A program made the translations under genes and the position numbers. Below, piece after piece: positions 32,901-42,764 of a stretch of 64,000 nucleotides of DNA. Numbering within the stretch: the stretch's first letter is position 1; the number at the start of each line of letters is the position of its first letter. This DNA is from Ascarosepion bandense. Lineage: Eukaryota > Mollusca > Cephalopoda > Sepiida > Sepiidae. The stretch covers positions 826,001-890,000 of the forward strand of contig JBBBDQ010001293.1 of assembly GCA_037127315.1 (NCBI GenBank), written 5' to 3'. Under the pieces are notes generated by a model that was given only the letters and a program-made list of their open reading frames with translations, was not told the DNA's origin and made no database searches.

Positions 32901-33089
32901 ACCATTACAATTTAACAATATATATATAATGGACTCACTCCTCGGATTCAACGGATTAGAATCTGACAAGTGATTTGATTAAAGAGGTGAAGGCTCTTGC
33001 AGAACCATCCACACTATTTGGAACTATTGATACACTCAGTGGGTGCATATATATGCTACAGATGAAGCAGACAATAGACCACATGCTTT

Positions 33090-33270
33090 TAGTTATTCCA
33101 CAACAGGTTGCCACTACCCGCTGCTGTAGACTGGTTGCCAGCCAAAGCTATAGAACCCAATATCTCTAGTGATTTAACTCAAAACTGGAAATAAGGGACT
33201 GATTAATACCTTTCCCAAGGGCATTCAACTGGACCTCGAACTCTGCTCTCCGATTTTTCGTTAATTACGT
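33090..33270 (-). mobile_element. SINE-1 fragment
   Basis: tagactggttgccagccaaa, tttcccaagggca and tctgctctccgatttttcg; missing the 3' hairpin and part of the head. Confidence 0.8.
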
Positions 33271-33514
33271 ACTGAACAACCTCTACAAATGAATTGTTTA
33301 AAGTGTCTGGCTGTATCCAGCAAAATTACACTTTCTCCATGATAATATCATGTCCTGTACTGGTACAAAATAACGTTACACTCGCGGAGTTGTACTTGTT
33401 TATTATTGAAAAGCCTCTCTTAATATCTGCATGTGGTCTGTTGAATATTGCAAGAATCTCATCCGATCAAAGCCAGTTTTCTAGTTTGTTTTGAATTTAG
33501 AGTTTGCTTTCTTC

Positions 33515-33690
33515 TAGGGCGGTTGCCAACCAAGTATATAGGAACCAGTCTACCTTGCTATTTTCACATAACTGAGTGTTGCCTAGAGAAATAGATTCAT
33601 ACTTTTTCAAAGGTAATTTGCGCGTAAGTGACTGTAACGAACACGACTGGAATTTGAACTCGATTTCTCATTTGGAGTCTTTATTCGCGT
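33515..33690 (-). mobile_element. SINE-1 fragment with A-box region deleted
   Basis: Body ggttgccaaccaagtatata and head tttgaactcgatttctcatt remain. The part of the head carrying the A box is deleted. On its 5' side (plus coordinates above 33690) is a 5S-like segment. Confidence 0.75.
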
Positions 33691-33691
33691 T

Positions 33692-33760
33692 TACCGTTCC
33701 TAGTAAGTCCAATCGGTCACCCACCAGAGTCGACGGAGCTTCACTTCGGTGATTAAACAA
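33692..33760 (-). rRNA. Decayed 5S rRNA-like segment at a SINE 5' end
   Basis: On the plus strand it shares tcggtcaccca and cttcacttcggtgatt with reverse-complement 5S rRNA, in the right order, with an internal deletion. It lies directly at the 5' side of the SINE-1 head at 33515-33690, repeating the arrangement at 26874-27368. Confidence 0.5.
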
Positions 33761-33763
33761 AAG

Positions 33764-34073
33764 ATCAGTCAGTTAGTCTCATACGGGACAAAAGTCTTGG
33801 CGATCCTATTTTGAAAGTGACATGAATAACTAGGCAGAAGGTTTTACCGCAATAGGTTACCATTACTTTCTGCGGTAGACTGTTTGCCAACCGAGGCTAT
33901 AGAACCCAATCTGTCCTGCTATTTAACCCACAGCTTAAGGGAGAAGCAGCAGATTAATAACTTTCCCAAGGGTATTTGCATGTAAGTGAATGCAACGAAT
34001 TCAACTGGAATTCGAACTCGGCTCTTCGATTTCACTTTCCAAGTCGTGATCTACGGCATCACAACGTACATCA
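33764..34073 (-). mobile_element. SINE-1 copy, full length
   Basis: From agtcagttagtctcatacgg to ctacggcatcacaacgtac, with all body blocks but a mutated hairpin. Confidence 0.9.
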
Positions 34074-34228
34074 CTTTTATATAAGTATCGTTAAAATGGA
34101 TTTTTCATAATCATAACGAAACTTCTATAAAAGAAGTGTTGCTCCCCAAATATACAATCACTAAATTGCATTACCCGGCAGTTAACATTAAAGGTATTCG
34201 CAGTGTTCTGTCAGTTTTTAACGAAATT

Positions 34229-34247
34229 TATATATATATATATATAA

Positions 34248-34287
<40 letters not shown>
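34229..34287. repeat. (TA)n(GT)n microsatellite
   Basis: Short TA array followed by GT repeats. Confidence 0.92.
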
Positions 34288-34289
<2 letters not shown>

Positions 34290-35220
34290 CATGGATCATG
34301 TGATGTACTCATGATTTCTCTCATGGTTCGCTGACTCAGTGATCTATTTTAAACCGTCTACATCGGAACATTTGCACTCTCCCACCCTTTCTCTTTCTAG
34401 ATATTGGTTGGACGTAACGGTCTCTATCGTTTATCTTTTTCACACTGTAAGGAAAAGACGCAACTCTTCAAAGAAGAAGCCGTGACTAAGCTAAAAACAA
34501 CAAAAAGCAGCACAAAGGACCCTTTTGTTTGCTGATAAGATTGTTGACGTAGGTATTTCTTCTCTGTTCGGTCTCACACGGTGTCGTTCGATTATGACGG
34601 CCAGCCGTACTCAACTGGCATTTATTTAGAGAAATTTCCTTGGCAAAGCCAGCTCCTTGGCTCAAAGTAAGTTTTATAGGGGGGGAAAAATTGATTAACA
34701 AAATTATATTCAATATCTTGCGAGAAGTGTTTTTGCATATTACGAAGATATTCGTATTAAAATAGGTTACTCAATTGTTACACTATTGATAACAGTGCGT
34801 GTACGTTGTATAGTGTGTGATCATGGGCTCCTGCATTTTTTGTCCCGCAAAAAATACTAGCGGATTCGTGTGAGTTCGGGTAAAAATAAGGAAGAAAAAA
34901 CGCACTGGATATACAACAAGAGGCAGTTACATGCATGTAATTGAATGCGTCTACTAGTAAAACGAAAGGAAATGACATTGAATCTTACTATAAAATCAGC
35001 TTCAGGATGATTCATGCTATGACAAATGAAAAGCTTTCTTATTTTGAAATCCATTTGCCTAATGTCAGTTATGGTCCAATAAAGGATGTTGAAATTCTGT
35101 TGTACCACATGTTCAGTCAGAAAGTTGATGGCTGACTACGAGTGGGCCCCCATCGTCAAATATGCCGGCAAAATATTTATATCGGCGTGCCGTCTAAAAT
35201 GATGTACCTACTATTGAGTA
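34290..35220. other. Unannotated stretch with an unrecognised frame
   Basis: A frame at 34941-35135 (NASTSKTKGNDIESYYK..., 64 codons) is open but matches no family I know. Neither its start nor its splice context is convincing, so I do not call a gene. Confidence 0.35.
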
Positions 35221-35224
35221 TCTT

Positions 35225-35810
35225 ACATTCTTCTTCTTCTATGTGCCCTGTCGCTTCAGGATGTAGGCGATCATGTCTTTCCACGTTTCACTATCCCTGG
35301 TGGCTCTCCTGTTACAACATGCAACCCTCGTTCCGTCATCCACCTGATTAGGTCCTTCAAATATGTTATCCGTTGCTTCCCCCGTCTCTTTTTCTCTCTA
35401 TCTGGCCTGTTAGTATCAGATTCTCCAAGCCCTCCTTCCTCATTGCGTGTCTCAGGAACTGCAGCTGTCTCTTCCTGATGCTCAGTATTAATTTCCTTTT
35501 TGTGTTTCCACAATTTCCAAGACCTCATTATTACTCACATGCTCAATCCTTCTGTAGAACCACATTTCAGTTGCTTCAAGTTTTTTCTTCATCTTTGATG
35601 ATAATTTTCAGCATTCACTGCCATATTGAAGGATGGACAGCACGTAGCAATCCAGTCCTCTCTTCCTTGTTTCTAGCGAAATTGTCCTGTTTCTTAATAC
35701 TTTACTCAACTTCTGGAATGCTTCCTTCGTCATGCCAATTCGCCTTCGGATCTCTGTGTCGCACTTTCCGTCTTCTATTATAACAATTCCCAGAGGAGGA
35801 TGCAATTTTT
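35225..35810 (-). mobile_element. RTE-like LINE, 3' fragment
   Basis: Begins with the family 3' tail ttcttcttcttctatgtgcc (35228-35247). Proceeding on the minus strand it encodes GKQRITYLKDLIRW, NEEGGLGESDTNR, and farther upstream CDTEIRRRIGMTKEAFQKLS and RKRGLDCYVLSILQYGSEC (35610-35790). The order equals that of the RTE at 47745-48345. Frameshifted near 35530. Confidence 0.88.
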
Positions 35811-35940
35811 AAAACAAAATTAATAAAATCTGTCACCCAACAAATGTGATATAGTATTTTTTAATAGCAGTTACACTGGGCTTTCTATCACCCTTTAAAA
35901 TGTGAGAGTTATGTCTGACGCACCAGAAACATCTTTTACA

Positions 35941-35945
<5 letters not shown>

Positions 35946-35973
<28 letters not shown>
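35946..35973. repeat. (CT)n microsatellite
   Basis: Perfect CT array. Confidence 0.9.
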
Positions 35974-35977
<4 letters not shown>

Positions 35978-36084
35978 TTTCTTTTCATATCTTTGTTCAT
36001 TTCAAGCCCCTACTCTAATCTATTCTTCAATGTGTTCTTTTTACGTTTCTGTTGTGTTTAGACTTTTTGTTGGTTTTTTTTTTC

Positions 36085-36222
36085 TTGTATTGAATCAGCT
36101 ACTTCACTTGTATTGAATCAGCTACCTCACTTGTATTGAATCAGCTACTTCACTTGTATTGAATCAGCTACCTCACTTGTATTGAATCAGCTACTTCACT
36201 TGTATTGAATCAGCTACGTCAC
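36085..36222. repeat. 23-bp minisatellite, six copies
   Basis: Unit ttgtattgaatcagctact(t/c)cac repeated at exact 23-bp spacing from 36085. The variable base alternates (cttc, cctc, cttc, cctc, cttc, cgtc), so the array appears to have grown as a 46-bp dimer. Confidence 0.95.
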
Positions 36223-36491
36223 TAAACTACCATTCAGTTGTAGATTACGTAACGTTGCTTTTGTTATTCAGTAGGTTTATTAACGGCAACTAAATTCTTC
36301 GTTTAGCAAATGACTAAAGCTTTGTATTAGAAATGTGCTTTTGAACACAAAATGAATTCCCTACTTCGTTTATAGATAGATGATAACACCCATTTACCAA
36401 TAAATATATTTTTAATGTTCCAATGCGTTTTAAGAAATCTAAATGCACAATACCAAGATGATCCCAACACAGGCACAAGGTAGAATCGCAG

Positions 36492-36596
36492 ACTGACGCC
36501 AATTTAGTCGGGTTTCAATCCTGGGTTAAAAGCAATCGGATATCTAACCGTACTGATGAGTTGTGATACAGCGAAACATATCTGTCGACGGATGAC

Positions 36597-36597
<1 letters not shown>
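36492..36597 (+). mobile_element. SINE-2 copy with intact hammerhead core
   Basis: Sequence order: gactgacgccaatttagtcg, ggtttcaatcctggg (B-box-like), aatcggatatctaaccgta, the hammerhead motif, and gatgact followed directly by (TA)n. The A-box part (tagctcagaggtaaaat in other copies) is lost. Five copies exist here (20127, 31388, 31617, 36492, 38456), each ending in GATGAC next to TA or GA repeats. A tRNA-derived head with a hammerhead recalls the Sm-alpha SINE-like elements of schistosomes. Confidence 0.85.
36548..36591 (+). ncRNA. Hammerhead ribozyme-like motif in SINE-2
   Basis: Stem I strand CCGTA (36548-36552), CTGATGA (36553-36559), stem II GTTGT-gat-ACAGC (36560-36572, five pairs with one G-U), GAAA (36573-36576), a very short stem III region CATATCTG, TC with predicted cleavage after C36586, and stem I strand GACGG (four pairs to CCGT, terminal mismatch). 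All catalytic core bases are present. Helix III is minimal, as in small PLE hammerheads that cleave as dimers. Activity is not shown by sequence alone. Confidence 0.65.
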
Positions 36598-36635
<38 letters not shown>

Positions 36636-36636
36636 A
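36597..36636. repeat. (TA)n(GT)n tail of SINE-2
   Basis: TA then GT repeats start at the last base of the SINE. Confidence 0.92.
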
Positions 36637-36741
36637 TGCAATTTGTTATATATATTATTTTATTTATATATTATATATGTGCGGTACTTATTTGAATGTA
36701 CTCAATATCAGTGATAGAGTTAACATATTCAGTTAGGTAGA

Positions 36742-36828
36742 TGTGAGTTTGTGACCCTGGGTTTCACGCTATTGCTGCCGTCAGACAAACCCTGGGTTTC
36801 ACGCTTTTGTGATCGTCACAAACTCACA
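36742..36828. repeat. Inverted repeat with an inner direct repeat
   Basis: Arms TGTGAGTTTGTGAC (36742-36755) and GTCACAAACTCACA (36815-36828) are perfect complements. Inside, ccctgggtttcacgct occurs twice. A (TA)n tract follows at 36849-36898. Confidence 0.85.
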
Positions 36829-36829
36829 C

Positions 36830-36901
<72 letters not shown>

Positions 36902-36921
36902 GAATTCTTATTTCTAAAAAA

Positions 36922-36990
36922 ATCACCTGAGGATGAAGCCAAACCATAATGAGCTGGCTTCGAAACATGAGAATTTTTTTGTGTAGTGAT
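36922..36990 (+). ncRNA. Hammerhead-like motif with a core insertion
   Basis: Stem I ATCAC/GTGAT (36922-36926, 36986-36990), CTGA-GGA-TGA in place of CTGATGA, stem II AAGCC/GGCTT, CGAAAC (36961-36966), and GTG-TA before the second stem I strand. The three-base insertion in the core should block normal catalysis, so it is read as a degenerate copy. Confidence 0.4.
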
Positions 36991-37120
36991 ACTATGAATT
37001 TAAAAACATTGTAACAACCATTACAGTATAACGCTCTACATTTGTATCGAGCACTCTTTATAAAAGTAAATGCATGAACAAAAAGGTAAATAAACCTCCG
37101 AGTTCAACAACTTAGTTACA

Positions 37121-37122
<2 letters not shown>

Positions 37123-37208
<86 letters not shown>
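37123..37208. repeat. (AT)n(GT)n microsatellite
   Basis: AT array, interrupted once, passing into GT repeats. Confidence 0.95.
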
Positions 37209-37211
<3 letters not shown>

Positions 37212-37275
37212 AAGCAGATTTTCCACTCAAATACGAGCATGCATTAAAAATAATAATGTTAAACATAATGCAATG
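37209..37275 (+). repeat. Short dispersed repeat next to (GT)n
   Basis: ttccactcaaatacgagcat followed by the attaaa..aataatgttaaaca block recurs at 37909-37950, also beside a GT array. Confidence 0.6.
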
Positions 37276-37514
37276 TTTTCTTCGGTTGAGTTTGTTTACA
37301 TTCAAATAAATCGCAGCAGATATCAGTCGTTCGATAAAAATCAGAAGAATACCTATAAAAAGCTTAAATTGAATCTTGTTTGCCATGACATATTTCGTGG
37401 GTCGATTGGTAAAACTGGTATAGGAATATGCAGGTTTGATTCTTAACGGAAGATAGATATTTTTGTAACGATTTCTCAAAGGATTAAGGCCAAAGGAAAT
37501 CATAATGTATCGTT

Positions 37515-37518
<4 letters not shown>

Positions 37519-37560
<42 letters not shown>
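37519..37560. repeat. (AT)n microsatellite
   Basis: Perfect AT repeats. Confidence 0.95.
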
Positions 37561-37563
<3 letters not shown>

Positions 37564-37766
37564 GTGATTATATTTTTACTCGTCTCGAAAACCTTCCTCG
37601 AAAACTTTCCAACGAAGGAAAAAATGGTTGTGAAAAAAGAAAGAGCTTAGGGCATGAAAGACAGTCAAAAGTGTTCGGACCGAAATCAGCACATAGCCCA
37701 AAGAAAAAATCCGACACGAGTTATCATCTAACAAAAAGTGCTCAATACAAAGTTAGAGCAAGCTAA

Positions 37767-37900
37767 ATAAATAGCGCTTAATGAGCCAGACGAACCTACC
37801 TAGGTTTGAACTAAACGGATCGTCAGGGAATGCTGGCTTTGACGATCCGTTTGACGATCCGTTGAGGTGATACCTTGGTAGGTTCGTCTGGCTCATTAAG
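37767..37900. repeat. Foldback element, about 50-bp arms
   Basis: Outer arms agccagacgaacctacc (left) and ggtaggttcgtctggct (right) are perfect within a longer near-match extending to cttaatg/cattaag. Inner blocks aacggatcgtca and tgacgatccgtt continue the pairing; tgacgatccgtt is present twice on the right side. Not shared elsewhere in the window. Confidence 0.85.
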
Positions 37901-37971
37901 TCCTACTTTCCACCAAATACGAGTATTCATTAAATAATAATGTTAAACAAATAAAATTTATATATATACGC

Positions 37972-37974
<3 letters not shown>

Positions 37975-38022
<48 letters not shown>

Positions 38023-38046
38023 CCGGTTTTTATTAAAATAGAGAGG

Positions 38047-38097
<51 letters not shown>
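37975..38097. repeat. (GT)n and (AT)n microsatellites
   Basis: GT array at 37975-38019 and AT array at 38050-38097 separated by 30 bases. Confidence 0.95.
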
Positions 38098-38100
<3 letters not shown>

Positions 38101-38140
38101 TTCAATGCTCGACGCGATAATTATTGCAAAAATTAAAATA
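38096..38140. mobile_element. Half of a 19593-type foldback element
   Basis: attcttcaatgctcgacgcg and ataattattgcaaaa match the right arm of 19593-19815 with substitutions; the other arm is missing. Confidence 0.65.
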
Positions 38141-38397
38141 CTATGGCACCTGAACATCTTCTTAATCCACAAAAAACATTTCTCGCAAGATATTACATAT
38201 AATTTCGGTAATCAATTGTTTTTCCTATAAAATGTGCAAAAACAGGACAAAAGCTTTCATAACTGGTAGTAATTTGCTTATTAAACTGGTAGCAAAGGGA
38301 ATAAATTGAGTCGACACCGCCTCACTATTTTCTACCTCATGAACTGAACCGGGGTTGTCTCGCAATTGTCTCTCACTTCATGATCGTGACTTGAGGG

Positions 38398-38399
<2 letters not shown>

Positions 38400-38457
<58 letters not shown>
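38400..38457. repeat. (AT)n(GA)n tail next to SINE-2
   Basis: AT repeats then GA repeats abutting the minus-strand SINE-2 3' end. Confidence 0.95.
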
Positions 38458-38460
<3 letters not shown>

Positions 38461-38590
38461 TCCGCTAATTGGCCTGTTTCATTGTATCACTGCTATTTAG
38501 TTTAAATAAATAACCGATTGCTTTAAGCCGGGATTGAAACTTGACCGATTTGGCATTAGTCGGAGATTCTTCCCCTAAGCTATGTATACA
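38456..38590 (-). mobile_element. SINE-2 copy, decayed
   Basis: agcttaggggaagaatctcc, aagtttcaatcccggct, cagtgatacaatgaaacag and tagcggatgac on the minus strand. CTGATGA lost. Confidence 0.75.
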
Positions 38591-38713
38591 AATAAAAAAA
38601 AAAGCAACGGTCATTATTTTAGTAGAGAGTATTCCCTGAGTACTTAACATAAAACGAACGCGCCTATAGTATTATTTTCTTACTTTCTCCTTTATTTAGT
38701 TATACTGTAAAAT

Positions 38714-39050
38714 TCGAGTAGCACGGGCGGCTCGGTCAATGAATGCCAAATGTTTCCGTTTAAGGCATTAGAGATTAGTAAAACAATTACTGCAGTTTCA
38801 TCACAGAACGATTCCCAGGGAATGAAGAAAAGCGTGACGAGAGTATCACTGAATACTTGCTCAGTGAATGTCAAATATGTTCTTATAAGGAAACAGCTAA
38901 TATGACCTGTAGTATTAGAGATTAAGAAAACAGTTACTACAGTTTCATCACAGAACGATTTCCAGAGAATGGATAAAAAGCCTGACTAGAGTAGCACTGG
39001 CTGCTCGGTCAATATAAACAAACGGCTAATATCACCAGTGTCATTGTCTT
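38714..39050 (+). repeat. Imperfect tandem repeat, about 140-bp unit
   Basis: ggctcggtcaatgaatgcca, gcagtttcatcacagaacga and gtagcac recur two to three times in order (38714, 38845, 38990). Confidence 0.65.
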
Positions 39051-39356
39051 CTGTTCAATAAATATTAGATTACATAAAAAAAATGAAACCATTTAAAAAA
39101 AAAACACTTATGCTTAATTCATTTCATCGATTTTAATAATTACAGTTTCTCATTTTTACAGCATTGGCTCGTCTTTTTTATTTTTGTTTATTTTGCAAAC
39201 TTGTATTACTTCTTTAACTTGTAAAAAGTTAACGTCAGTTACATACACTATAATATACACTTCTAAAAAAATAAAAATGCGTCGTCTATTTCCGTTAAGC
39301 GTATCCACTAAAAGTTAAATAATAGAAATTTCGGAATAATATTAATTCTATCAATT

Positions 39357-39358
<2 letters not shown>

Positions 39359-39401
<43 letters not shown>
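39359..39401. repeat. (TA)n tail of LINE-A
   Basis: Perfect TA repeats at the 3' terminus of the long minus-strand LINE-A. Confidence 0.95.
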
Positions 39402-39405
<4 letters not shown>

Positions 39406-39557
39406 CGTGAATCATGTCACCCCAAACAAGGCATTCCACTGCCACTATAGCGCAGGGGGTTACATAGAGTATTTGGTTATAGGAAATGTCAGAAGGAGGG
39501 TGATAGACGATTTAGGATGTACATAGGGAGAGAGTTGGAGAGAGTGGGTGTGAGTTA

Positions 39558-41342
39558 GTGTGTTAGGAGGTGTCTATTGACCTTACATTTAAACTCCTGG
39601 AGGTTGTAGCCGTCGGAGAAGCAAGCATGCGATAGGGAATTCCACAGGCGGGAAGTGCGAGGAAAGAAGCTATTGGAGTAGAAACTGCGGTTACATTTCA
39701 TCGTTTTCACTGTAAAAGGGTGGGACTTAGTTGCCAATCTAGTATCTCGTGCAAATTCACATCTAGGGGGCACCAGTGATTTAAGTTCGTCAGAGCAGAA
39801 GCCATGAAACTATTTATAGAAGAGCCACAGGGAAGCCACGCCACACCGGTGAGAGAGATACTGCAAGCGGTCAGCCAAGTCGGTATCAATCACATTACAC
39901 ATTCTTAGATGTATTTTGTCAAGAACCCCGAGGAGAATACAAGGGGCAGCCGACCAGATGTGGCAGCAGTACTCAATACACAGGCGGATGGTGGATTTAT
40001 ATAATTGCAGGATAGATTCAGGCGGAAAGAATTTCCGGGCCCTGCACAGAGAGCCGACTTTTATAGCTGCGGATTTAGCAATGGATTCGACGTAGTCATT
40101 CCACTTGAGGTCCGCTGAGAGTGTCAGGCCAAGCAGGCGTAGTGATTTACTCTCTGGGAGGCAAGCCTGTTCCATGCTATTGGGAGGGAGGTGCGGTTGT
40201 CTGTGGTGGTTAATTGACAGTAGTTTCGTTTTGGAAGAATTGAATTTTACGAGCCATTTCTTAAACCAATCCACAACGGATTGGAGGTCCTACTCAAACT
40301 CGGCAGCGAGATTCACCTTGTCACCAACACCAGATTTTTGATCGAGGCGAGAGTAAACTGTGATACCATCGGCGTACATGCCTACTTGTGATCTTATGGC
40401 ATCGGGGAGATCATTGATATAGATTAGAAAGAGGGTGTGACCTAGGATAGAGCCTTGGGGTACACCCGCGTTTGTAGGGTATTTCTGGGAGGCATGTCCG
40501 TTTAATACCACCTTCAGTGTGCGGTTAGAGAGGAATGACCGGATTAAGTCCAACAAAAGTTCAGTTATGCCTTAGCTTCGCAGTTTCCGTAGAAGGCCAG
40601 CATGTCATACTCTGTCGAATGCTTTAGAGATATCCAAGGCGACGGTTCGGGCTTCACCATTCTTGTCGAGAGCCTGGTATATATACTTGGTGATGGTCGT
40701 TAGCATATCAGCAGTAGACCTGGTGAAGCGGAAGCCATACTGTTTGTCCGAGAGGAGCCAGTGGGCTGTGAGATGCTGAACGACCTCGGCATTGATAATG
40801 GCTTCGAACACTTTGCAGAAGATAGGAAGAAGGCTGATGGGGCGGTAATTTGTGGGGTCTGATTGTTCACCAGTGTTCTTGAATATTGGAACCACAGAAG
40901 AAGACTTCCAACAGGCAGGAAAGCAGAAGGAAGAGAGGCAGAGCTTGTAGAGCTTAGAAAGGATAGAGGAGAGCTCAGGGGAACAATTCTTCACAACTAT
41001 GATTGGGATTCCATCCCCACCACTCGCTTTGTGAGGGTCCAGTTTTGAGATTATGCTAGAAATCAGCGAGGGCGTGATGTGGACATCATTCAGTTGGGCC
41101 TCAGTTCTAGATGGGAAATCGGGTGGATGGATTCCAGACGAATCCAGAGTCGAATTGGTCGAGAATCTATGGGCAAAGCATTCAGGCTTGTCTGCTGAGG
41201 AGGTGAGGACCTCAAACTCGTTTATTAGTGGGGGTATTGAGGACTTACTCTTGCTAAGCACGCGTTTGCAGAGGCGCCAATAGTCTTTGGTACCGAACTT
41301 GGAGGAAGCTACGCGCTGCTTCATCCTAGCAGCAAACAGCAT
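39558..41342 (-). pseudogene. LINE-A reverse transcriptase, broken
   Basis: Minus strand, N to C: RMKQRVASSKFGTKDYWRL, DPHKASGGDGIPIIVVKN, FKNTGEQSDPTNYRPISLLP, DISKAFDRV, then after a stop GVPQGSILGHTLFLIYINDL and MYADGITVYS, then LRLLGLTLSADLKWND and IYKSTIRLCIEYCCHIWS, ending in SRLWNSLSHACFSDGYN. These are RT motifs 0-7 and the C-terminal region of CR1/Jockey-type elements. The second aspartate of the YADD box is glycine (YADG, near 40370), so catalysis is lost independently of the stops and frameshifts near 40570 and 40280. Confidence 0.92.
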
Positions 41343-42436
41343 CTTAGCTTCGTTAAGTATCTTTTACACTTATTACGAGCTAAGGCGAAAAGGCGCCTGT
41401 TTTGGTCCGACGCGTGGCTACGATAAAGCCGGAAGAAGTGATTCCGGTGGGCAATGGCGGCCGAGCAAGCGGGCGAGAACCATGGAGACGAATGGGATTT
41501 AATCTGAAATTTCCTGCCAGGGATGAATGCATCGATGCCAGGAGACCTCTGATGCACATTTTTCGATGGGAAGACTAAAAACATTGTTCCAAGGGACGTC
41601 GCAGAGGAAGTCACGGAACGAATCCCAGTCTGCTCTTTGATAACAGTAGGATATTCTGTTGGTCTTGGTTTCTTGGGTAGGGGTGGAGTGGAACGAGATG
41701 TTGATAGAAACTACGGCGTGGTCAGAATTTCCGAGCGGGCAGAGCTGTCTGGTGGAGCAAGAATTTGGGGTGGAAGTGAAGCAGAGGTCTAGTAGCAAGT
41801 CTCTTCCGTTAGGGCTATTGGAGAAATGCATGGGGAAGTCCACCACTTGCGTAAGAGATTGAGAGATTGAAAAATTAAAGGTGTGGACACCAGCAGGGTC
41901 GGTTACAGAGTTTTCCAGCCACTTAGTGTGGTGGGCGTTAAAGTCGCCAAACACGAAAATATGGGCAGATGGGTGCGAAGAAATGGCCTTGTCGATATTG
42001 TCAGAGATGCTGTCAAGTACCGAAGAGTCAGAGGAGGAGTGGGAGCGGTAGAGGAAGAAGAGATAGCTAACAGAGCTTAGAAGTGAGAGACGGAAACACA
42101 TGAAAGACTGGTCCAGGGATTCGAGAGATGTTACTCTAGCTAGGGGGAGGTGTTCACTGACATATACACCAAGCCCATGCATATGGACGTTGGAGTCCTT
42201 CCTGAAGAGAGGAAGGTAACCAGGAACATAGAACTCAGAGGAGGGGATAGACGGGTCAAGGTTAGTTTCGCATAGGGCTAAGATATCAGGGGAGTTAGTT
42301 TGGAGGAATGCTTCTACGCTATAAAAGTTAGTGCGGATACCGCGTATGTTAGTGAAAGAGAAACAGAGAGGTTTGGGCGTTTTCCGAGTAGCTGGTTTGA
42401 TTTTGGTATTTTGGTATTTTGTTTGTTCTTTTTCAT
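41321..42436 (-). pseudogene. LINE-A endonuclease (EEP fold), broken
   Basis: APE-like endonuclease domain: FTNIRGIRTNF near 42340, ALCETNLDPS near 42265, GLGVYVSEHLPLAR at 42175, FGDFNAHHTKWL near 41920, GNSDHAVVSIN near 41705. NIRG, ET, GDFNAH and SDH are the metal and phosphate-binding motifs. Likely start ATG at 42436 is in a different frame from the body, implying a frameshift near 42400; another lies near 41545. Confidence 0.88.
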
Positions 42437-42764
42437 GGCGTTTTGGTTGAGGAGAGTGAACTAGGGCAGAATCAGTTGGTTACTATTTGCAGCATGTGAG
42501 GAATGGAGACTGGCGCAGCCCGCAGCATAATGTGGCCTCGGGGTTGCGCACCGGAGATTCATGAAGGAACGCCCGTCCATGCGCGATATGGCACTACAGG
42601 AACCCCGATATTATTCAACTGTTGATCAGAACAGCCTCTCAAGACACTACGCAAGAGTCGGAAGCAGCAACCAGGAAACTGCCAACCCGGTACCCTAGAA
42701 TGGAGAGACATTGCCACCACACTCACTAACAGCAAAGACCTTCCAATTGAACTACCAGTAAGAC

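Larger units (their letters stand above)
39403..42640 (-). mobile_element. LINE-A, near full-length CR1/Jockey-like copy
   Basis: Non-LTR retrotransposon: one frame with an endonuclease that nicks target DNA and a reverse transcriptase primed at the nick. The 3' terminus at about 39412 (caccccaaacaaggcattcc on the plus strand) abuts (TA)n. The 5' UTR begins near 42640, with one 145-bp unit farther upstream (42765-42905). The coding part is broken (see the two pseudogene entries). No separate ORF1 was recognised, though the true 5' end may be missing. Confidence 0.9.

Noticed and set aside
34941..35135. 64-codon frame as a host exon
   Set aside because: No convincing splice sites and no recognised family; left as unannotated.
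36085..36222. CRISPR-like array
   Set aside because: No spacers: units are contiguous 23-bp repeats in an animal genome.
40863..42080. Several plus-strand frames over the minus-strand LINE-A
   Set aside because: Antisense shadows of the endonuclease and RT coding sequence.
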